In this document: positions 53,910 to 63,303 of the stretch, piece by piece
Position numbering within the stretch: position 1 is the first letter of the stretch
Layout: each line of letters starts with the position of its first letter
Assembly (NCBI GenBank): GCA_001799895.1
Contig: MGUI01000027.1
Coordinates: forward strand, 1 to 64,000
Direction of reading: 5' to 3'
Source of the DNA: Elusimicrobia bacterium GWD2_63_28
Lineage (GTDB): Bacteria; Elusimicrobiota; Elusimicrobia; Elusimicrobiales; UBA9959
Length of the DNA: 64,000 nucleotides
Notes under the pieces: model-generated
Databases searched by the model: none
Seen by the model: the letters and a program-made list of their open reading frames with translations, nothing else
Told to the model about the DNA's origin: nothing
Translations under genes and position numbers: made by a program

Positions 53910-53968
53910 AGTGCCGAAGGGAATTATATAAAACTAAGGCGCCCCCACGCGCCGCCGGAGAATTCTCC

Positions 53969-53998
53969 TTGCTTCCCGCGCCGCTAGTGCGGCATAAT
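53969..53998 (+). promoter_or_regulatory. Candidate promoter of the sodium:solute symporter gene
   Basis: TTGCTT (53969-53974) and CATAAT (53993-53998) with an 18-base spacer. A full AAGGAGG ribosome site precedes the ATG at 54035. Confidence 0.4.
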
Positions 53999-54034
53999 AA
54001 ATTATTAAGCGCGATACGCGCCAAGGAGGCACAG

Positions 54035-55936
54035 ATGGCTGGCATAGACATATTTATTATACTGGCGTTCATCGCCTATTCCATATATTCCGGCTTCCGC
54101 AACAAGGATGCCGCCTCCAAGAACCTGGAGGAATACTTCCTGGCCGGCCGCTCGCTGCCCGGCTGGAAGGCGGGCCTGAGCATGGCCGCCACGCAGTTCG
54201 CGGCGGACACGCCGCTGCTGGTCACCGGCATCATCGCGGTCTCCGGCATCTTCGCGCTCTGGCAGATGTGGATCTACGCGCTGGCCTTCCTGCTGATGGG
54301 ATTCGTGCTGGCCTCGCACTGGCGCCGCGCCGGAGTGATAACCGACGCCGAGCTGACGGAGCTCCGCTACGGCGGCGGCCGCGCGCTGGCGCTGCGCGGT
54401 TTCAAGGCGGTCTACTTCGGCACCATCTTCAACTGCGTGGTGCTGGCCTGGGTCTTCTTCGCCGCCTCGCGCATAGCCGAGCCTTTCCTGTTCTGGGACG
54501 CGTGGCTGCCCGCCTGGGTATTCGGCCCCTTCACCGCCCTGGTGCAGGCCGTCGGCGTAAACCTTTCCTCGGCGGCGGCGGGCACTGACCTGGCCATGAC
54601 GCTTTCGGCCAACAACCTCATCTCGGTACTGTGCATACTGCTGGTCACCACCTTCTACTCCGCCACCGGCGGGCTGCGCAGCGTGGTGGACACCGACGTG
54701 GTGCAGATCTTCATCATGTTCGGAGCCACGCTGCTGTTCGCCGGCATAGTCTTCTTCAAGGCGGGCGGCGTTGCCGGCATACACGCCGGGCTGCAGAATA
54801 TCTCCGCCGCCGGCGCGCTGGGGGGGATTAACCCTTCCCAGATACTGGCCTTCACCCCGGACCGCGCCTATAACGCCACCTTCCCGCTGCTGGCGCTATT
54901 CGCCCTGCAGTGGATCATACAGCTGAACTCCGACGGCACCGGCTACCTGGCCCAGCGCTCCATGGCCTGCCGCGACGAGAAGCAGGCCAAGGTGGCCGCC
55001 ATAGTTTTCACCGTCACGCAGGTCTTCCTGCGCAGCCTGCTGTGGCTGCCGCTGGGCGTGGGCCTGCTGGTGCTGTTCCCGCCCGCGGCGGGTCTGGCCG
55101 GCGACCTGCTGCAGGCCGACCGGGAAGGCGCCTACGTGCGCGGCATGGCCGAGCTGCTGCCCGCCGGCGTGAAGGGCCTGATGATAACCGGCATGCTGGC
55201 GGCGCTCGCCTCCACGGTGGATACGCATATCAACTGGGGCTCGTCGTACTGGGCCAACGACATCTTCAAGCGCATAATCTGCCAGGCCTGGCTTAAGAAA
55301 GAGCCGTCCGGCAAGGCGCTGGTCTGGGTGGCCCGCGGCTCAAACGTGATGCTCATCGGCATCGCCCTGGTGATAATGACCAAACTCTCGTCGATAAACC
55401 AGGCCTGGCAGGCCAGCCTGCTGCTGGGCGCGGGCATGGGCCCTATACTCATTCTGCGCTGGCTCTGGTGGCGCGTGAACGCCTGGTCCGAGATAGCGGC
55501 CATACTTGTGTCCGCCGTGGCCGCGGTGCCGCTGCTGCTGTATGTGGACGACCAGGCCCTGCGCCTGCTGTTCATGGCCGGCCTGTCGCTGGCGGCCTCG
55601 CTAGGGGCCATCTTTTACTTCGGCCCGGAGGACCGGAAGCACCTGCACGGCTTCTACAAGCTGGTGCGCCCCAAGGGCTTCTGGCACACCATAGCCGTGG
55701 AATGCAAGGACCACGTCCATAACGGCCCGCGCCGGCTGCTGCTCTCCTTGGGCGCCATGTTCGCCGCCGGTGTTTCGATATTCTGCCTGCTGGTCGGCGT
55801 CGGCTCGGCGCTGGTGGGCAGCCCGCCGCCGGCCTTCTGTCCCTGGCCGGCGGTCTGGATAACCGCCAACCTGGCGCTGGGCCTGGCGCTCTGCCCGGTC
55901 TGGTATAAACTCGGGTTCAAGCTGGAGACGCATTGA
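54035..55936 (+). CDS. Sodium:solute symporter (SSS family)
   Basis: A 633-residue transporter with 13 or more helices. Typical SSS features are NLEEYFLAGRSLPGWKAGLSMAAT at the first loop, TTFYSATGGLRSVVDTDVVQ (the family signature region), and STVDTHINWGSSYWANDIFKR. A long C-terminal part with three further helices extends the usual length of about 500. The substrate could be a sugar, amino acid or anion and is not readable. AAGGAGG before 54035 fixes the start. The stop overlaps the TTG start of the glycosyltransferase gene. Confidence 0.88.
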   Translation: MAGIDIFIILAFIAYSIYSGFRNKDAASKNLEEYFLAGRSLPGWKAGLSMAATQFAADTPLLVTGIIAVSGIFALWQMWIYALAFLLMGFVLASHWRRAGVITDAELTELRYGGGRALALRGFKAVYFGTIFNCVVLAWVFFAASRIAEPFLFWDAWLPAWVFGPFTALVQAVGVNLSSAAAGTDLAMTLSANNLISVLCILLVTTFYSATGGLRSVVDTDVVQIFIMFGATLLFAGIVFFKAGGVAGIHAGLQNISAAGALGGINPSQILAFTPDRAYNATFPLLALFALQWIIQLNSDGTGYLAQRSMACRDEKQAKVAAIVFTVTQVFLRSLLWLPLGVGLLVLFPPAAGLAGDLLQADREGAYVRGMAELLPAGVKGLMITGMLAALASTVDTHINWGSSYWANDIFKRIICQAWLKKEPSGKALVWVARGSNVMLIGIALVIMTKLSSINQAWQASLLLGAGMGPILILRWLWWRVNAWSEIAAILVSAVAAVPLLLYVDDQALRLLFMAGLSLAASLGAIFYFGPEDRKHLHGFYKLVRPKGFWHTIAVECKDHVHNGPRRLLLSLGAMFAAGVSIFCLLVGVGSALVGSPPPAFCPWPAVWITANLALGLALCPVWYKLGFKLETH

Positions 55937-57168
55937 GGATCCTTTTCACCATCACCGGCCCGTGGGGCACGGGCGCGGCCACGGTAGTGGACGGCGTGGC
56001 CAAAGAGCTGCTGCGGCTCGGCCACGAGGTCAGGGTCATTTTTCCCGACCTGGGCCTGCCGTCGCTGGACGCCGAGCGCTATTACGGCAACGCCGCCCTG
56101 TACCACATCATCAAGTTCCCGCGGACCTACCGGGGGGTGCATTTCCACACTTTCCCGCTGATGATCACCGACCCGAACCCGCGCAATCTGCCCAACGCCT
56201 GGACCTACCGCGATATGACCGACCGCCAACTGGCCGTTTTCGGCGACCTGCTGCGCGCAGAACTGCGCCGGGCGGTGGACGAATTCAAGCCCGACATAAT
56301 CGCCGTGCAGCACATGTGGTTCATGGGGCACCTGGTGAGAGAACTCGGCATACCGTATATCGTCGGCACCCACAACTCGGACCAGATGGGGTTCCGCTAC
56401 GACGAACGGATGCGGCCCTACGCGGCCTCCTGCGCGCAGGGCGCGAGCTACATCTGGTCCCTCTCCCATGCGGCGAAAGACGAGATCAAAAAGCTTTACG
56501 GGGTTCCAGCCAGGAAGATCATACTGACCCCCAACGGTTACGACGAGGATGTTTTCAGGCCCAAGCTGTTCAGCCGGAAGACAGTTTTCGCGGCTCACGG
56601 CATAAAGGCGGACCCGGAACTGCCGGTCATCTCTTTCGTGGGAAAGATGTCCCGGACCAAAGGACTGGACACGCTGGTGGACGCCAACCCGCTTATACAG
56701 GCGGGTAGGCCCTGCACGGTGCTGCTGTTCGGGTCGGGCAGTCTGGCCGATGTCTATGGCAAGGCGCCCCTGCCCCGCCGCAAGATGAAGCGTATGGTTA
56801 TGATGGGGCACCGCACCCCCGGGGCCGTAGCGGATTGCCTCAACGTCTCCGACATCAGCGTGCTGCCCTCGCGCCACGAGGGGTTCGGGATAGCCGCGCT
56901 GGAGGCCATGGGCTGCGGCGTGCCGGTGATAGCCACGCGGGTGGGCCATTTTGAGCATTTCGTGGTGGGAGGCCTGATAGACCCGGACGACCCGCGCGCC
57001 CTCGGGCGCATGGCGCTGGAACTGCTGGCCGAGGGCCCGGCGGCCATGAAGGCCCTGAAGATCCGCGCCTATGAGACCGCCCTGACCTATTCCTGGAAGA
57101 GCAGCACCCTGCAGCGCCTCGCCTATTACAAGCGGGCGGTAGAAATATCCAGATCGCGCCGGCGTTGA
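55933..57168 (+). CDS. Glycosyltransferase, family 4 (GT-B fold)
   Basis: A 411-residue GT-B glycosyltransferase. The N-terminal acceptor domain begins ILFTITGPWGTGAATVVDGVAKELLRLGHEVRVI. The donor domain has VGKMSRTKGLDTLV, LLFGSGS, and the E-x7-E motif HEGFGIAALEAMGCGVPVIAT of GT4 retaining enzymes. It probably adds a sugar to an envelope polysaccharide or glycan. It starts with TTG overlapping the symporter stop (TTGA); there is no ATG that keeps the first beta strand. No other glycan genes are nearby, so the pathway is unknown. Confidence 0.9.
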   Translation: MRILFTITGPWGTGAATVVDGVAKELLRLGHEVRVIFPDLGLPSLDAERYYGNAALYHIIKFPRTYRGVHFHTFPLMITDPNPRNLPNAWTYRDMTDRQLAVFGDLLRAELRRAVDEFKPDIIAVQHMWFMGHLVRELGIPYIVGTHNSDQMGFRYDERMRPYAASCAQGASYIWSLSHAAKDEIKKLYGVPARKIILTPNGYDEDVFRPKLFSRKTVFAAHGIKADPELPVISFVGKMSRTKGLDTLVDANPLIQAGRPCTVLLFGSGSLADVYGKAPLPRRKMKRMVMMGHRTPGAVADCLNVSDISVLPSRHEGFGIAALEAMGCGVPVIATRVGHFEHFVVGGLIDPDDPRALGRMALELLAEGPAAMKALKIRAYETALTYSWKSSTLQRLAYYKRAVEISRSRRR

Positions 57169-57278
57169 CAGTGGCAAGGCTGTGTACTGGGCCTAGGCGT
57201 GCAACTGGAGGGAGAGGGCGAGCGGCAGGGTTTTAAATATTAGACCGCCAGGCAGAGCTTTTCGCTATAATTTCAAGG

Positions 57279-57314
57279 ATGGGCAAAGAACTCTTCCTTA
57301 TCGCCGACAGATGA
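57279..57314 (+). CDS. Possible 11-residue leader peptide coupled to the YeiH-like gene
   Basis: ATG at 57279 opens MGKELFLIADR and stops with TGA overlapping the next ATG (ATGA at 57311-57314). A perfect TATAAT box lies at 57266-57271, so the leader ATG is about where transcription would begin. It could feed ribosomes to the downstream start, which has no ribosome site of its own. Confidence 0.35.
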   Translation: MGKELFLIADR

Positions 57315-58261
57315 ACAAGCCTGTACCGCTTCACACCGAATCCGCCGGACGGCGCGCGCTTTTCGCCGGCCTGCTCTTTTTCTGCCTCACCCCCTACGCC
57401 TCCCCGCCGCTGGCGCTGGCTTTGGGCCTGGCGCTGGCGCTTACCGTCGGGCACCCGTTCAGGCAGCATAACGGCCGGGCGGTGAAATACCTGCTGCAGG
57501 CTTCCGTGGTGGGCCTCGGCTTCGGCATGAATTTCCGGGCGGTCCTGGCCGCCGGAGGCGCCGGCGCGGGCTATACAGCTTTCACCATCGCCGCTACCCT
57601 GGCCGCCGGGCTGCTGGCCGGGCGGCTGCTCGGCGTCGGGCGCAAGACTTCGGCGCTCATCTCGGCCGGCACCGCTGTCTGCGGCGGCAGCGCCATAGCC
57701 GCCCTGGCCCCCATCCTGGACGCCGACGAGCACGAGATCTCGGTGGCGCTGGGCACGGTCTTTATCCTGAACGCCGCGGCCCTGTTCCTCTTCCCGCCGC
57801 TGGGACACGCGGCGGGGCTCAGCCAGGGGCAGTTCGGGCTCTGGGCGGCCATAGCCATACACGACACCAGCTCCGTGGTGGGCGCGGCGGCGCGCTACGG
57901 CGGGGAAGCGCTTGAGCTCGCTACCACGGTAAAGCTGGCCCGCGCCCTCTGGATAGTGCCGCTCGCGCTGGCCGCGGCGCTGCTGGCCGGAAAAAGGAAC
58001 GCCAGGATCCCGGTACCGTATTTCATCTTCGCCTTCCTGCTGGCTTCGGCGCTGGCCACCGCGCTGCCGGCGCTGGGCGGACTCTTCTCCGCGCTGTCTT
58101 ACGCGGCCAGGAAGGGCCTGACGCTCACCTTGTTCCTGATAGGCGCGGGCCTGTCGCGCGCGGCCGTCAGGCAGGTGGGCCTGCGCCCGGTGCTGCAGGG
58201 CGTGGCGCTCTGGGTCGTCGTGGCGGCGGGTTCGCTGCTGGCTATAAAAAAACTGCTCTAG
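57311..58261 (+). CDS. YeiH/UPF0324-family membrane transporter
   Basis: A 316-residue membrane protein with about ten helices. Family hallmarks are KYLLQASVVGLGFGMNF, ISAGTAVCGGSAIAALAPIL and AAIAIHDTSSVVGAAARYG. The family is annotated as putative sulfate exporter; experimental support is limited. Length matches relatives (about 330). The 142-base gap before it contains only a TATAAT box and the possible leader peptide. Confidence 0.9.
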   Translation: MNKPVPLHTESAGRRALFAGLLFFCLTPYASPPLALALGLALALTVGHPFRQHNGRAVKYLLQASVVGLGFGMNFRAVLAAGGAGAGYTAFTIAATLAAGLLAGRLLGVGRKTSALISAGTAVCGGSAIAALAPILDADEHEISVALGTVFILNAAALFLFPPLGHAAGLSQGQFGLWAAIAIHDTSSVVGAAARYGGEALELATTVKLARALWIVPLALAAALLAGKRNARIPVPYFIFAFLLASALATALPALGGLFSALSYAARKGLTLTLFLIGAGLSRAAVRQVGLRPVLQGVALWVVVAAGSLLAIKKLL

Positions 58262-58299
58262 CCCGCAAAACAGCTCTTGTAAGACTAAATGGAGGACTT

Positions 58300-58725
58300 A
58301 TGATCAAACTTGTAAGGCAATACAGCGTTTTCCTGCCCAATACTCCCGGCGCCATGAATAAATTCCTGGAGCACTTCTTCAGGAAGGAGATAAACATCAT
58401 CGGCATCGCCTCGGAGATGACCGACGACGCCGGGATCGTCCGCATAACCGTGGACTCCGAAAACCCGATCAGCAGTGTGCTGACCCAGGAGGGTTTTACG
58501 ACGGTAGAAACGCCGATGATACTGATGGAGCTTATGGACAAGCCGGGCATGCTGCTCAGGATGTCCACGCTCCTCAGCGCGCACGGCATTAACATCACCA
58601 CTATTTACGGGACCACCTACACGGGTTCCGTGGGCCATCTCCTGCTGAACACTACCGACGTTACCAGGGCCATGGAACTGCTGGAAGAACTGTTTTCGGG
58701 AGCGGCAGAAAATACGACAGAATGA
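58300..58725 (+). CDS. Tandem ACT-domain protein
   Basis: A 141-residue protein made of two ACT folds: VRQYSVFLPNTPGAMNKFLEHF (about 5-26) and MELMDKPGMLLRMSTLLSAHGINI (about 75-98), each with the Pro-Gly ligand turn. Such small proteins sense amino acids and usually regulate a partner. GGAGG precedes the ATG. The stop overlaps the ABC-F start (ATGA), so the two are co-translated, an unexpected pairing. Confidence 0.87.
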   Translation: MIKLVRQYSVFLPNTPGAMNKFLEHFFRKEINIIGIASEMTDDAGIVRITVDSENPISSVLTQEGFTTVETPMILMELMDKPGMLLRMSTLLSAHGINITTIYGTTYTGSVGHLLLNTTDVTRAMELLEELFSGAAENTTE

Positions 58726-60548
58726 TCACCATCCGGAACATACACAAAGCTTTCGTCTCCCAGGCCATCTTCGAAGGGGCTTCACTGCAGATAAACGACG
58801 GCGACCGCTTCGCCCTGGTGGGGCCCAACGGCGCGGGCAAGAGCACCCTTTTCAAAATGATGCTCCGCGCCGAGGAGCCCGACGACGGAGAGATCCTTTT
58901 CAAGAAGGGCGCGGCGGTGGGCTACCTGCCGCAGGAGAACGCGCCGGTGTCGGAGCGCTCCGTAGTGGAGGAGACGCTGGACGGCGCGCAGGACTACGAC
59001 GGCCGCCTGGGGGCCGAGGGCAAAGCCATATTGATGGGCCTCGGCTTCAAGGTGGAGGACTTCGACCGGAAGGTGAATACACTAAGCGGCGGCTGGGCCA
59101 TGCGCGCGGCCCTGGCCAGGCTCCTGCTGAAGAAGCCCGACCTGCTGCTCCTCGACGAGCCCACCAACCACCTGGACCTGGACTCGCTCTTCTGGCTGGA
59201 GGACTACCTGCGCGCCTACCAGGGCGCCATCTTCCTCATTTCCCACGACCGCGACTTCATCAACAAGATCTGCCGCTCCATAGTGGCGCTGCAGGACCGC
59301 ACGCTGCGCGTCTACCACGGGGACTACGAGAACTATTTGGCGCAGCAGGAGTTGGAGAAGCAGAAGCTCTACTCCGCCTGGCGCCAGCAACGCGACGAGA
59401 TCGCGCACATGGAGGAGTTCATAGCCAAGAACCGCACGCGCGCCACCACAGCCAGCCGCGCCCAGAGCATGCTTAAACGGCTGGAGCGCATAGAGCGCAT
59501 AGAACTCCCGCCCGAAGCCAAGACCGTCAGGATACGCTTTCCGCAGCCCGTCCGCACCGGCACCAAGGTGCTGCAGCTTAAAAGTGTCAGCAAGGCCTAC
59601 AACGTGCCCGGCCGCGAGCCCATACGGGTTTACGAGAACTTCGATTTCGAACTCGAGCGCGGGCAGAAGATGGCCTTTGTGGGGCACAACGGCGCCGGAA
59701 AGAGCACGCTGCTCAAGCTCCTCGCCGGCGTGATCGAGCCGGATTCCGGCGGGCGGGCGCTGGGCGCCAACGTAAAGACCGGCTATTTCTCGCAGCACCG
59801 CGAGGGCATCCTGGACCCGCGCAAGACCGTGCTGCAGGAAGCCATGGACAACGGCCGCATGAACCCGGACCTCCTGGTGCGCACGGTGCTGGGCACTTTC
59901 CTGTTTCCCGGCGACAATGTCTACAAACGCGTCGAGGTGCTCTCCGGCGGCGAGAAGAGCCGCCTGATGCTGGTGAAGCTGCTGCTGGACCCGCCCAACG
60001 TGATACTGATGGACGAGCCCACCACGCATCTGGACATGGTCAGCGTGGACGCGCTGATAGCGGCGCTCAAGGAATTCGAGGGCACCCTGTGCTTCATCAG
60101 CCACGACGTCTATTTCATCAACGCGCTGGCGGACTCCGTGGTCCACATAGAGCTGGGCAAGACCACCGTCTACCCGGGCAACTACGATTATTTCCGCTAC
60201 AGCCAGGAACGGTTGAGCCGCGAAGACGCGCGAAGGGCGCCCGCGGAGCCGGACCGGGCGGCTGCGCCCGCGGGGCAGGACAGGGAAGAAAAAAGGCGCC
60301 GGGACGCCGAGGCGCGCAAGCGCGTCCGCCGCGCCGAGACGCTGAAGAAAGAGATAGACTATACCCGCGGGATGGTGGAGCCCCTGGCCGCGAAGATGTC
60401 CGCCCCGGAGATCTACGCCGACTACGCGCAGGTAAAAGAGCTGGGCGACAAGGTGAGGGCCCTGGAGGCGCGCATCGCCGACTTAAAGGCGGAACTGGCC
60501 GGGCTGGAGGCGGTCGGCCGGCAGGCTGAAGAGGGGGAATCAAGGTAA
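58722..60548 (+). CDS. ABC-F ATPase, second paralogue
   Basis: A soluble 608-residue protein with two ABC domains. Walker A motifs are GPNGAGKST (34-42) and GHNGAGKST (321-329), with signatures LSGGWAMRA and LSGGEKSRL. The Walker B motifs are LLLDEPTNHLD and ILMDEPTTHLD. A linker with RATTASRAQSMLKRLERIERI follows the first domain, and a charged C-terminal coiled coil (about 505-605) completes it. It is closest in layout to YdiF/YheS-type ABC-F proteins, which act on ribosomes. It is only distantly similar to the ABC-F at 31300. Coupled to the ACT gene by ATGA. Confidence 0.9.
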   Translation: MITIRNIHKAFVSQAIFEGASLQINDGDRFALVGPNGAGKSTLFKMMLRAEEPDDGEILFKKGAAVGYLPQENAPVSERSVVEETLDGAQDYDGRLGAEGKAILMGLGFKVEDFDRKVNTLSGGWAMRAALARLLLKKPDLLLLDEPTNHLDLDSLFWLEDYLRAYQGAIFLISHDRDFINKICRSIVALQDRTLRVYHGDYENYLAQQELEKQKLYSAWRQQRDEIAHMEEFIAKNRTRATTASRAQSMLKRLERIERIELPPEAKTVRIRFPQPVRTGTKVLQLKSVSKAYNVPGREPIRVYENFDFELERGQKMAFVGHNGAGKSTLLKLLAGVIEPDSGGRALGANVKTGYFSQHREGILDPRKTVLQEAMDNGRMNPDLLVRTVLGTFLFPGDNVYKRVEVLSGGEKSRLMLVKLLLDPPNVILMDEPTTHLDMVSVDALIAALKEFEGTLCFISHDVYFINALADSVVHIELGKTTVYPGNYDYFRYSQERLSREDARRAPAEPDRAAAPAGQDREEKRRRDAEARKRVRRAETLKKEIDYTRGMVEPLAAKMSAPEIYADYAQVKELGDKVRALEARIADLKAELAGLEAVGRQAEEGESR

Positions 60549-60568
60549 GCCGGCGCCTGCGGCATGAG

Positions 60569-61264
60569 ATGAAAAAGCATTACAAGGTACATGTAAAACT
60601 GGACAAGGCCAGGCGGGCCGCCGCGCCGCACCTTCCCCTGGCGGGAGCCTTGCTTAGGAAATTCGCCGGGAGAAAACACCCGGTACTGATAGCCGTCGGA
60701 GGTCCCGGCGGCACGGGCAAGAGCACTTTCGCCGCCAGCCTGGCGGGGGAACTGCCGGACGCGCGCGTGCTTAAACTCGACGATTACAAGACCTCCCGCG
60801 CGGCGCGCGCCGTGAAAGGATTACAGGGGCCGCATCCCGAAGCCAATGAGATGGCGCTGCTCAAAGAGCACCTGCGCCGGCTCAAGCGCGGGGAAGGCGT
60901 AGCAAAGCCGGTATACTGCCGCAAGAGCGGCCAGGCCGCGCAGACGGAGCCTTTTGCCGCGGCCAGGTTCATTATCGCAGAAGGCGAGATAGCCACTTAC
61001 CCGGATTTCTATGAACTGGTGGATTTCTCCGTCTTCATAGACTCCCACTGGTGGACGCAGCTGCGCACGCGCATAGGCCGCGACATCGTCGTGCGGGGCT
61101 ATTCCGTTAAGAAAGCGCTCACCACCTACGTGCGGAGCAATTTGCTGGAATTCAAAGCCTACGGCGCCGAAAGCCGTAATTGGGCGGACGTGCACATACA
61201 TTGCAGCAGAAGGTACAAACTTAAAATCGACGCGGTCTGCTCCCGCAGCGCCGGCCTGCTCTGA
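60569..61264 (+). CDS. Uridine kinase / phosphoribulokinase-like P-loop protein
   Basis: A 231-residue P-loop kinase-like protein. Walker A is GGPGGTGKST (44-53, Lys51), preceded by VLIAV. KLDDYKTSR resembles the substrate Asp segment of uridine kinases, and FIIAEGEIATYPDFYELVDFSVFID matches the 'E-G-x-hydrophobic' strand followed by a helix. VHIHCSRRYKL lies near the C terminus. The phosphate acceptor is not readable. It starts 20 bases after the ABC-F stop. Confidence 0.78.
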   Translation: MKKHYKVHVKLDKARRAAAPHLPLAGALLRKFAGRKHPVLIAVGGPGGTGKSTFAASLAGELPDARVLKLDDYKTSRAARAVKGLQGPHPEANEMALLKEHLRRLKRGEGVAKPVYCRKSGQAAQTEPFAAARFIIAEGEIATYPDFYELVDFSVFIDSHWWTQLRTRIGRDIVVRGYSVKKALTTYVRSNLLEFKAYGAESRNWADVHIHCSRRYKLKIDAVCSRSAGLL

Positions 61265-61307
61265 GACTGCGTCAGCGGCGGCAGGCGGCAGCAGCGCAAA
61301 GTGCGTC

Positions 61308-61335
61308 TTGAAAACCGCGGCCCATTTGCGATAAT
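61308..61335 (+). promoter_or_regulatory. Promoter of katA
   Basis: TTGAAA (61308-61313), a 16-base spacer and GATAAT (61330-61335), about 30 bases before the ATG. A GGGGGGAAC ribosome site lies between. Confidence 0.6.
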
Positions 61336-61364
61336 AGGGGAAGGGAAATAAGTTAGGGGGGAAC

Positions 61365-62825
61365 ATGAAAGAAAAGAAAGCCAACAAACTGACCTCGGTG
61401 ACCGGCGCGCCGGTGGCCGACAACCAGAACAGCCTGACCGCCGGAGCGCGCGGCCCCATGCTGCTGCAGGACATCTGGTACCTCGAGAAGCTGGCGCATT
61501 TCGACCGAGAGGTAATCCCGGAACGCCGCATGCACGCCAAAGGCTCCGGCGCCTTCGGCACCTTTACGGTTACCAAGGACATAACCAAGTACACCAAAGC
61601 CGCCATCTTCTCCAAGGTCGGCAAGAAAACCGAAATGTTCGCGCGCTTCTCCACCGTGGCCGGTGAGCGCGGCGCGGCCGACGCCGAGCGCGATATCCGC
61701 GGCTTCGCTATGAAGTTCTACACCGAAGAGGGCAACTGGGATTTAGTCGGCAACAATACGCCGGTGTTCTTCCTGCGCGACCCGCTGAAGTTCCCGGACT
61801 TGAACCACGCCATAAAGCGCGATCCAAAGACCAACCTGCGCAGCGCCAAGAACAACTGGGACTTCTGGAGCTCGCTGCCCGAGGCGCTGCACCAGGTGAC
61901 CATCACCATGAGCGACCGCGGCATCCCGGCCAGCTTCCGCCACATGCACGGCTTCGGCAGCCACACCTACAGCATGTACAACGCCAAAAACGAACGCGTA
62001 TGGGTGAAGTTCACCCTGACCACGCAGCAGGGCATAAAGACCCTCACCGACGCCGAGGCGGAGGCCGTAGTGGCGAAGGACAGGGAATCCAACCAGCGCG
62101 ACCTCTTCGAAGCCATAGAGAGGGGTGACTTCCCGAAGTGGACCATGTACCTGCAGGTGATGACCGAGGAACAGGCGGCCAAGCTGCCCTACAACCCGTT
62201 CGACCTGACCCGTGTGTGGTACCACAAGGACGCCCCGCTGCAGGAAGTAGGCGTGATGGAGCTCAACCGCAACCCGGAGAACTACTTCGCCGACGTGGAG
62301 CAGGCGGCCTTCAACCCGGCCAGCATCGTGCCCGGCATCGGCTTCTCGCCGGACAAGATGCTGCAGGGGCGGCTCTTCTCCTACGGCGACGCCCAGCGCT
62401 ACCGCCTGGGGGTCAACCACCACCAGATCCCGGTGAACAAGCCGCGCTGCCCGTTCAACTCCTACCACCGCGACGGCCAGATGCGCACCGACGGCAACCA
62501 TGGCGGCACCCTGGGCTACGAGCCCAACAGCTACGGCGAGTGGGTTCAGCAGCCAGGCTGCGCCGAGCCGCCGCTCAAACTGGAAGGCGCGGCCGACCAC
62601 TGGGTACCGGACGACGACAACTTCACCCAGCCCGGCAAACTGTTCCGGCTGATGAAGCCCGCGCAGCAGCAGGTCCTCTTCGAGAACACCGCCCGCGCCA
62701 TGGGCGACGCGCCTAAGGAAATAAAGCTGCGCCACATCGGCAACTGCTACAAGGCCGACCCCGCCTACGGCGAGGGCGTGGCCAAGGCGCTGGGCCTGGA
62801 CGTAAAAGAAGCCGTAGCGAAATAA
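61365..62825 (+). CDS. katA: Haem catalase, small-subunit type
   Basis: Breaks down hydrogen peroxide to water and oxygen. The 486-residue length fits clade 3 monofunctional catalases. The catalytic His57 ([14 protein letters not shown]), distal Asn130 ([14 protein letters not shown]) and proximal haem ligand Tyr340 ([14 protein letters not shown]) are all present. There is no signal peptide, so it is cytosolic. It has its own promoter; ybaN and the 2-oxoacid oxidoreductase genes follow closely. It is noteworthy next to an oxygen-sensitive ferredoxin-dependent oxidoreductase and in a genome with a Bat operon, suggesting oxygen exposure. Confidence 0.97.
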   Translation: MKEKKANKLTSVTGAPVADNQNSLTAGARGPMLLQDIWYLEKLAHFDREVIPERRMHAKGSGAFGTFTVTKDITKYTKAAIFSKVGKKTEMFARFSTVAGERGAADAERDIRGFAMKFYTEEGNWDLVGNNTPVFFLRDPLKFPDLNHAIKRDPKTNLRSAKNNWDFWSSLPEALHQVTITMSDRGIPASFRHMHGFGSHTYSMYNAKNERVWVKFTLTTQQGIKTLTDAEAEAVVAKDRESNQRDLFEAIERGDFPKWTMYLQVMTEEQAAKLPYNPFDLTRVWYHKDAPLQEVGVMELNRNPENYFADVEQAAFNPASIVPGIGFSPDKMLQGRLFSYGDAQRYRLGVNHHQIPVNKPRCPFNSYHRDGQMRTDGNHGGTLGYEPNSYGEWVQQPGCAEPPLKLEGAADHWVPDDDNFTQPGKLFRLMKPAQQQVLFENTARAMGDAPKEIKLRHIGNCYKADPAYGEGVAKALGLDVKEAVAK

Positions 62826-62832
62826 GGAAGGG

Positions 62833-63303
62833 ATGCCGACAACGGGCCCTGTAAAGACCGCGGCGCCTGAACCGGCCCCTCTCCCGGAGGGGGGCCGGCC
62901 GCGCCGGACCCTGCTGAAGGCTGCGGGGCTTTTCTTCACAGCCCTGGCGCTGCTGGGCATACTGCTGCCGGTGCTGCCTACCACGCCCTTCCTGCTGCTG
63001 GCGGCGTGGTGCTTCGGGCGCAGCTCCCCGAGGCTCTACACCTGGCTGCACGAGAACCGTTTGTTCGGCGACTACCTGCGGCGCTACAGGAACGGCGAGG
63101 GGCTGCCCCTGCCGGTAAAGGTTACTACAATCTCGCTGCTCTGGATCACCCTGGGGGCTTCGGCCGCCTGGGCCTGGCCGGAGCGGCCCTGGTTAGCCGC
63201 GGCCCTCGCGCTGATAGGCGCGGCGGTCACGGCGCACATAGCCCGCATAAAGACCCGGGTAAATCATCCCGGGACTAGAGAGTCAGCGCAGGGGGGAACA
63301 TGA
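62833..63303 (+). CDS. YbaN/DUF454-family inner-membrane protein
   Basis: A 156-residue membrane protein. The family core LGILLPVLPTTPFLLLAAWCFGRSSPRLYTWLHEN and DYLRRYRNG (about 38-92) is intact, with three to four hydrophobic segments. The N-terminal 25 residues are Pro-rich and poorly conserved, so a later start is possible. Function of the family is unknown. It begins seven bases after katA and overlaps the next start (ATGA). Confidence 0.85.
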   Translation: MPTTGPVKTAAPEPAPLPEGGRPRRTLLKAAGLFFTALALLGILLPVLPTTPFLLLAAWCFGRSSPRLYTWLHENRLFGDYLRRYRNGEGLPLPVKVTTISLLWITLGASAAWAWPERPWLAAALALIGAAVTAHIARIKTRVNHPGTRESAQGGT

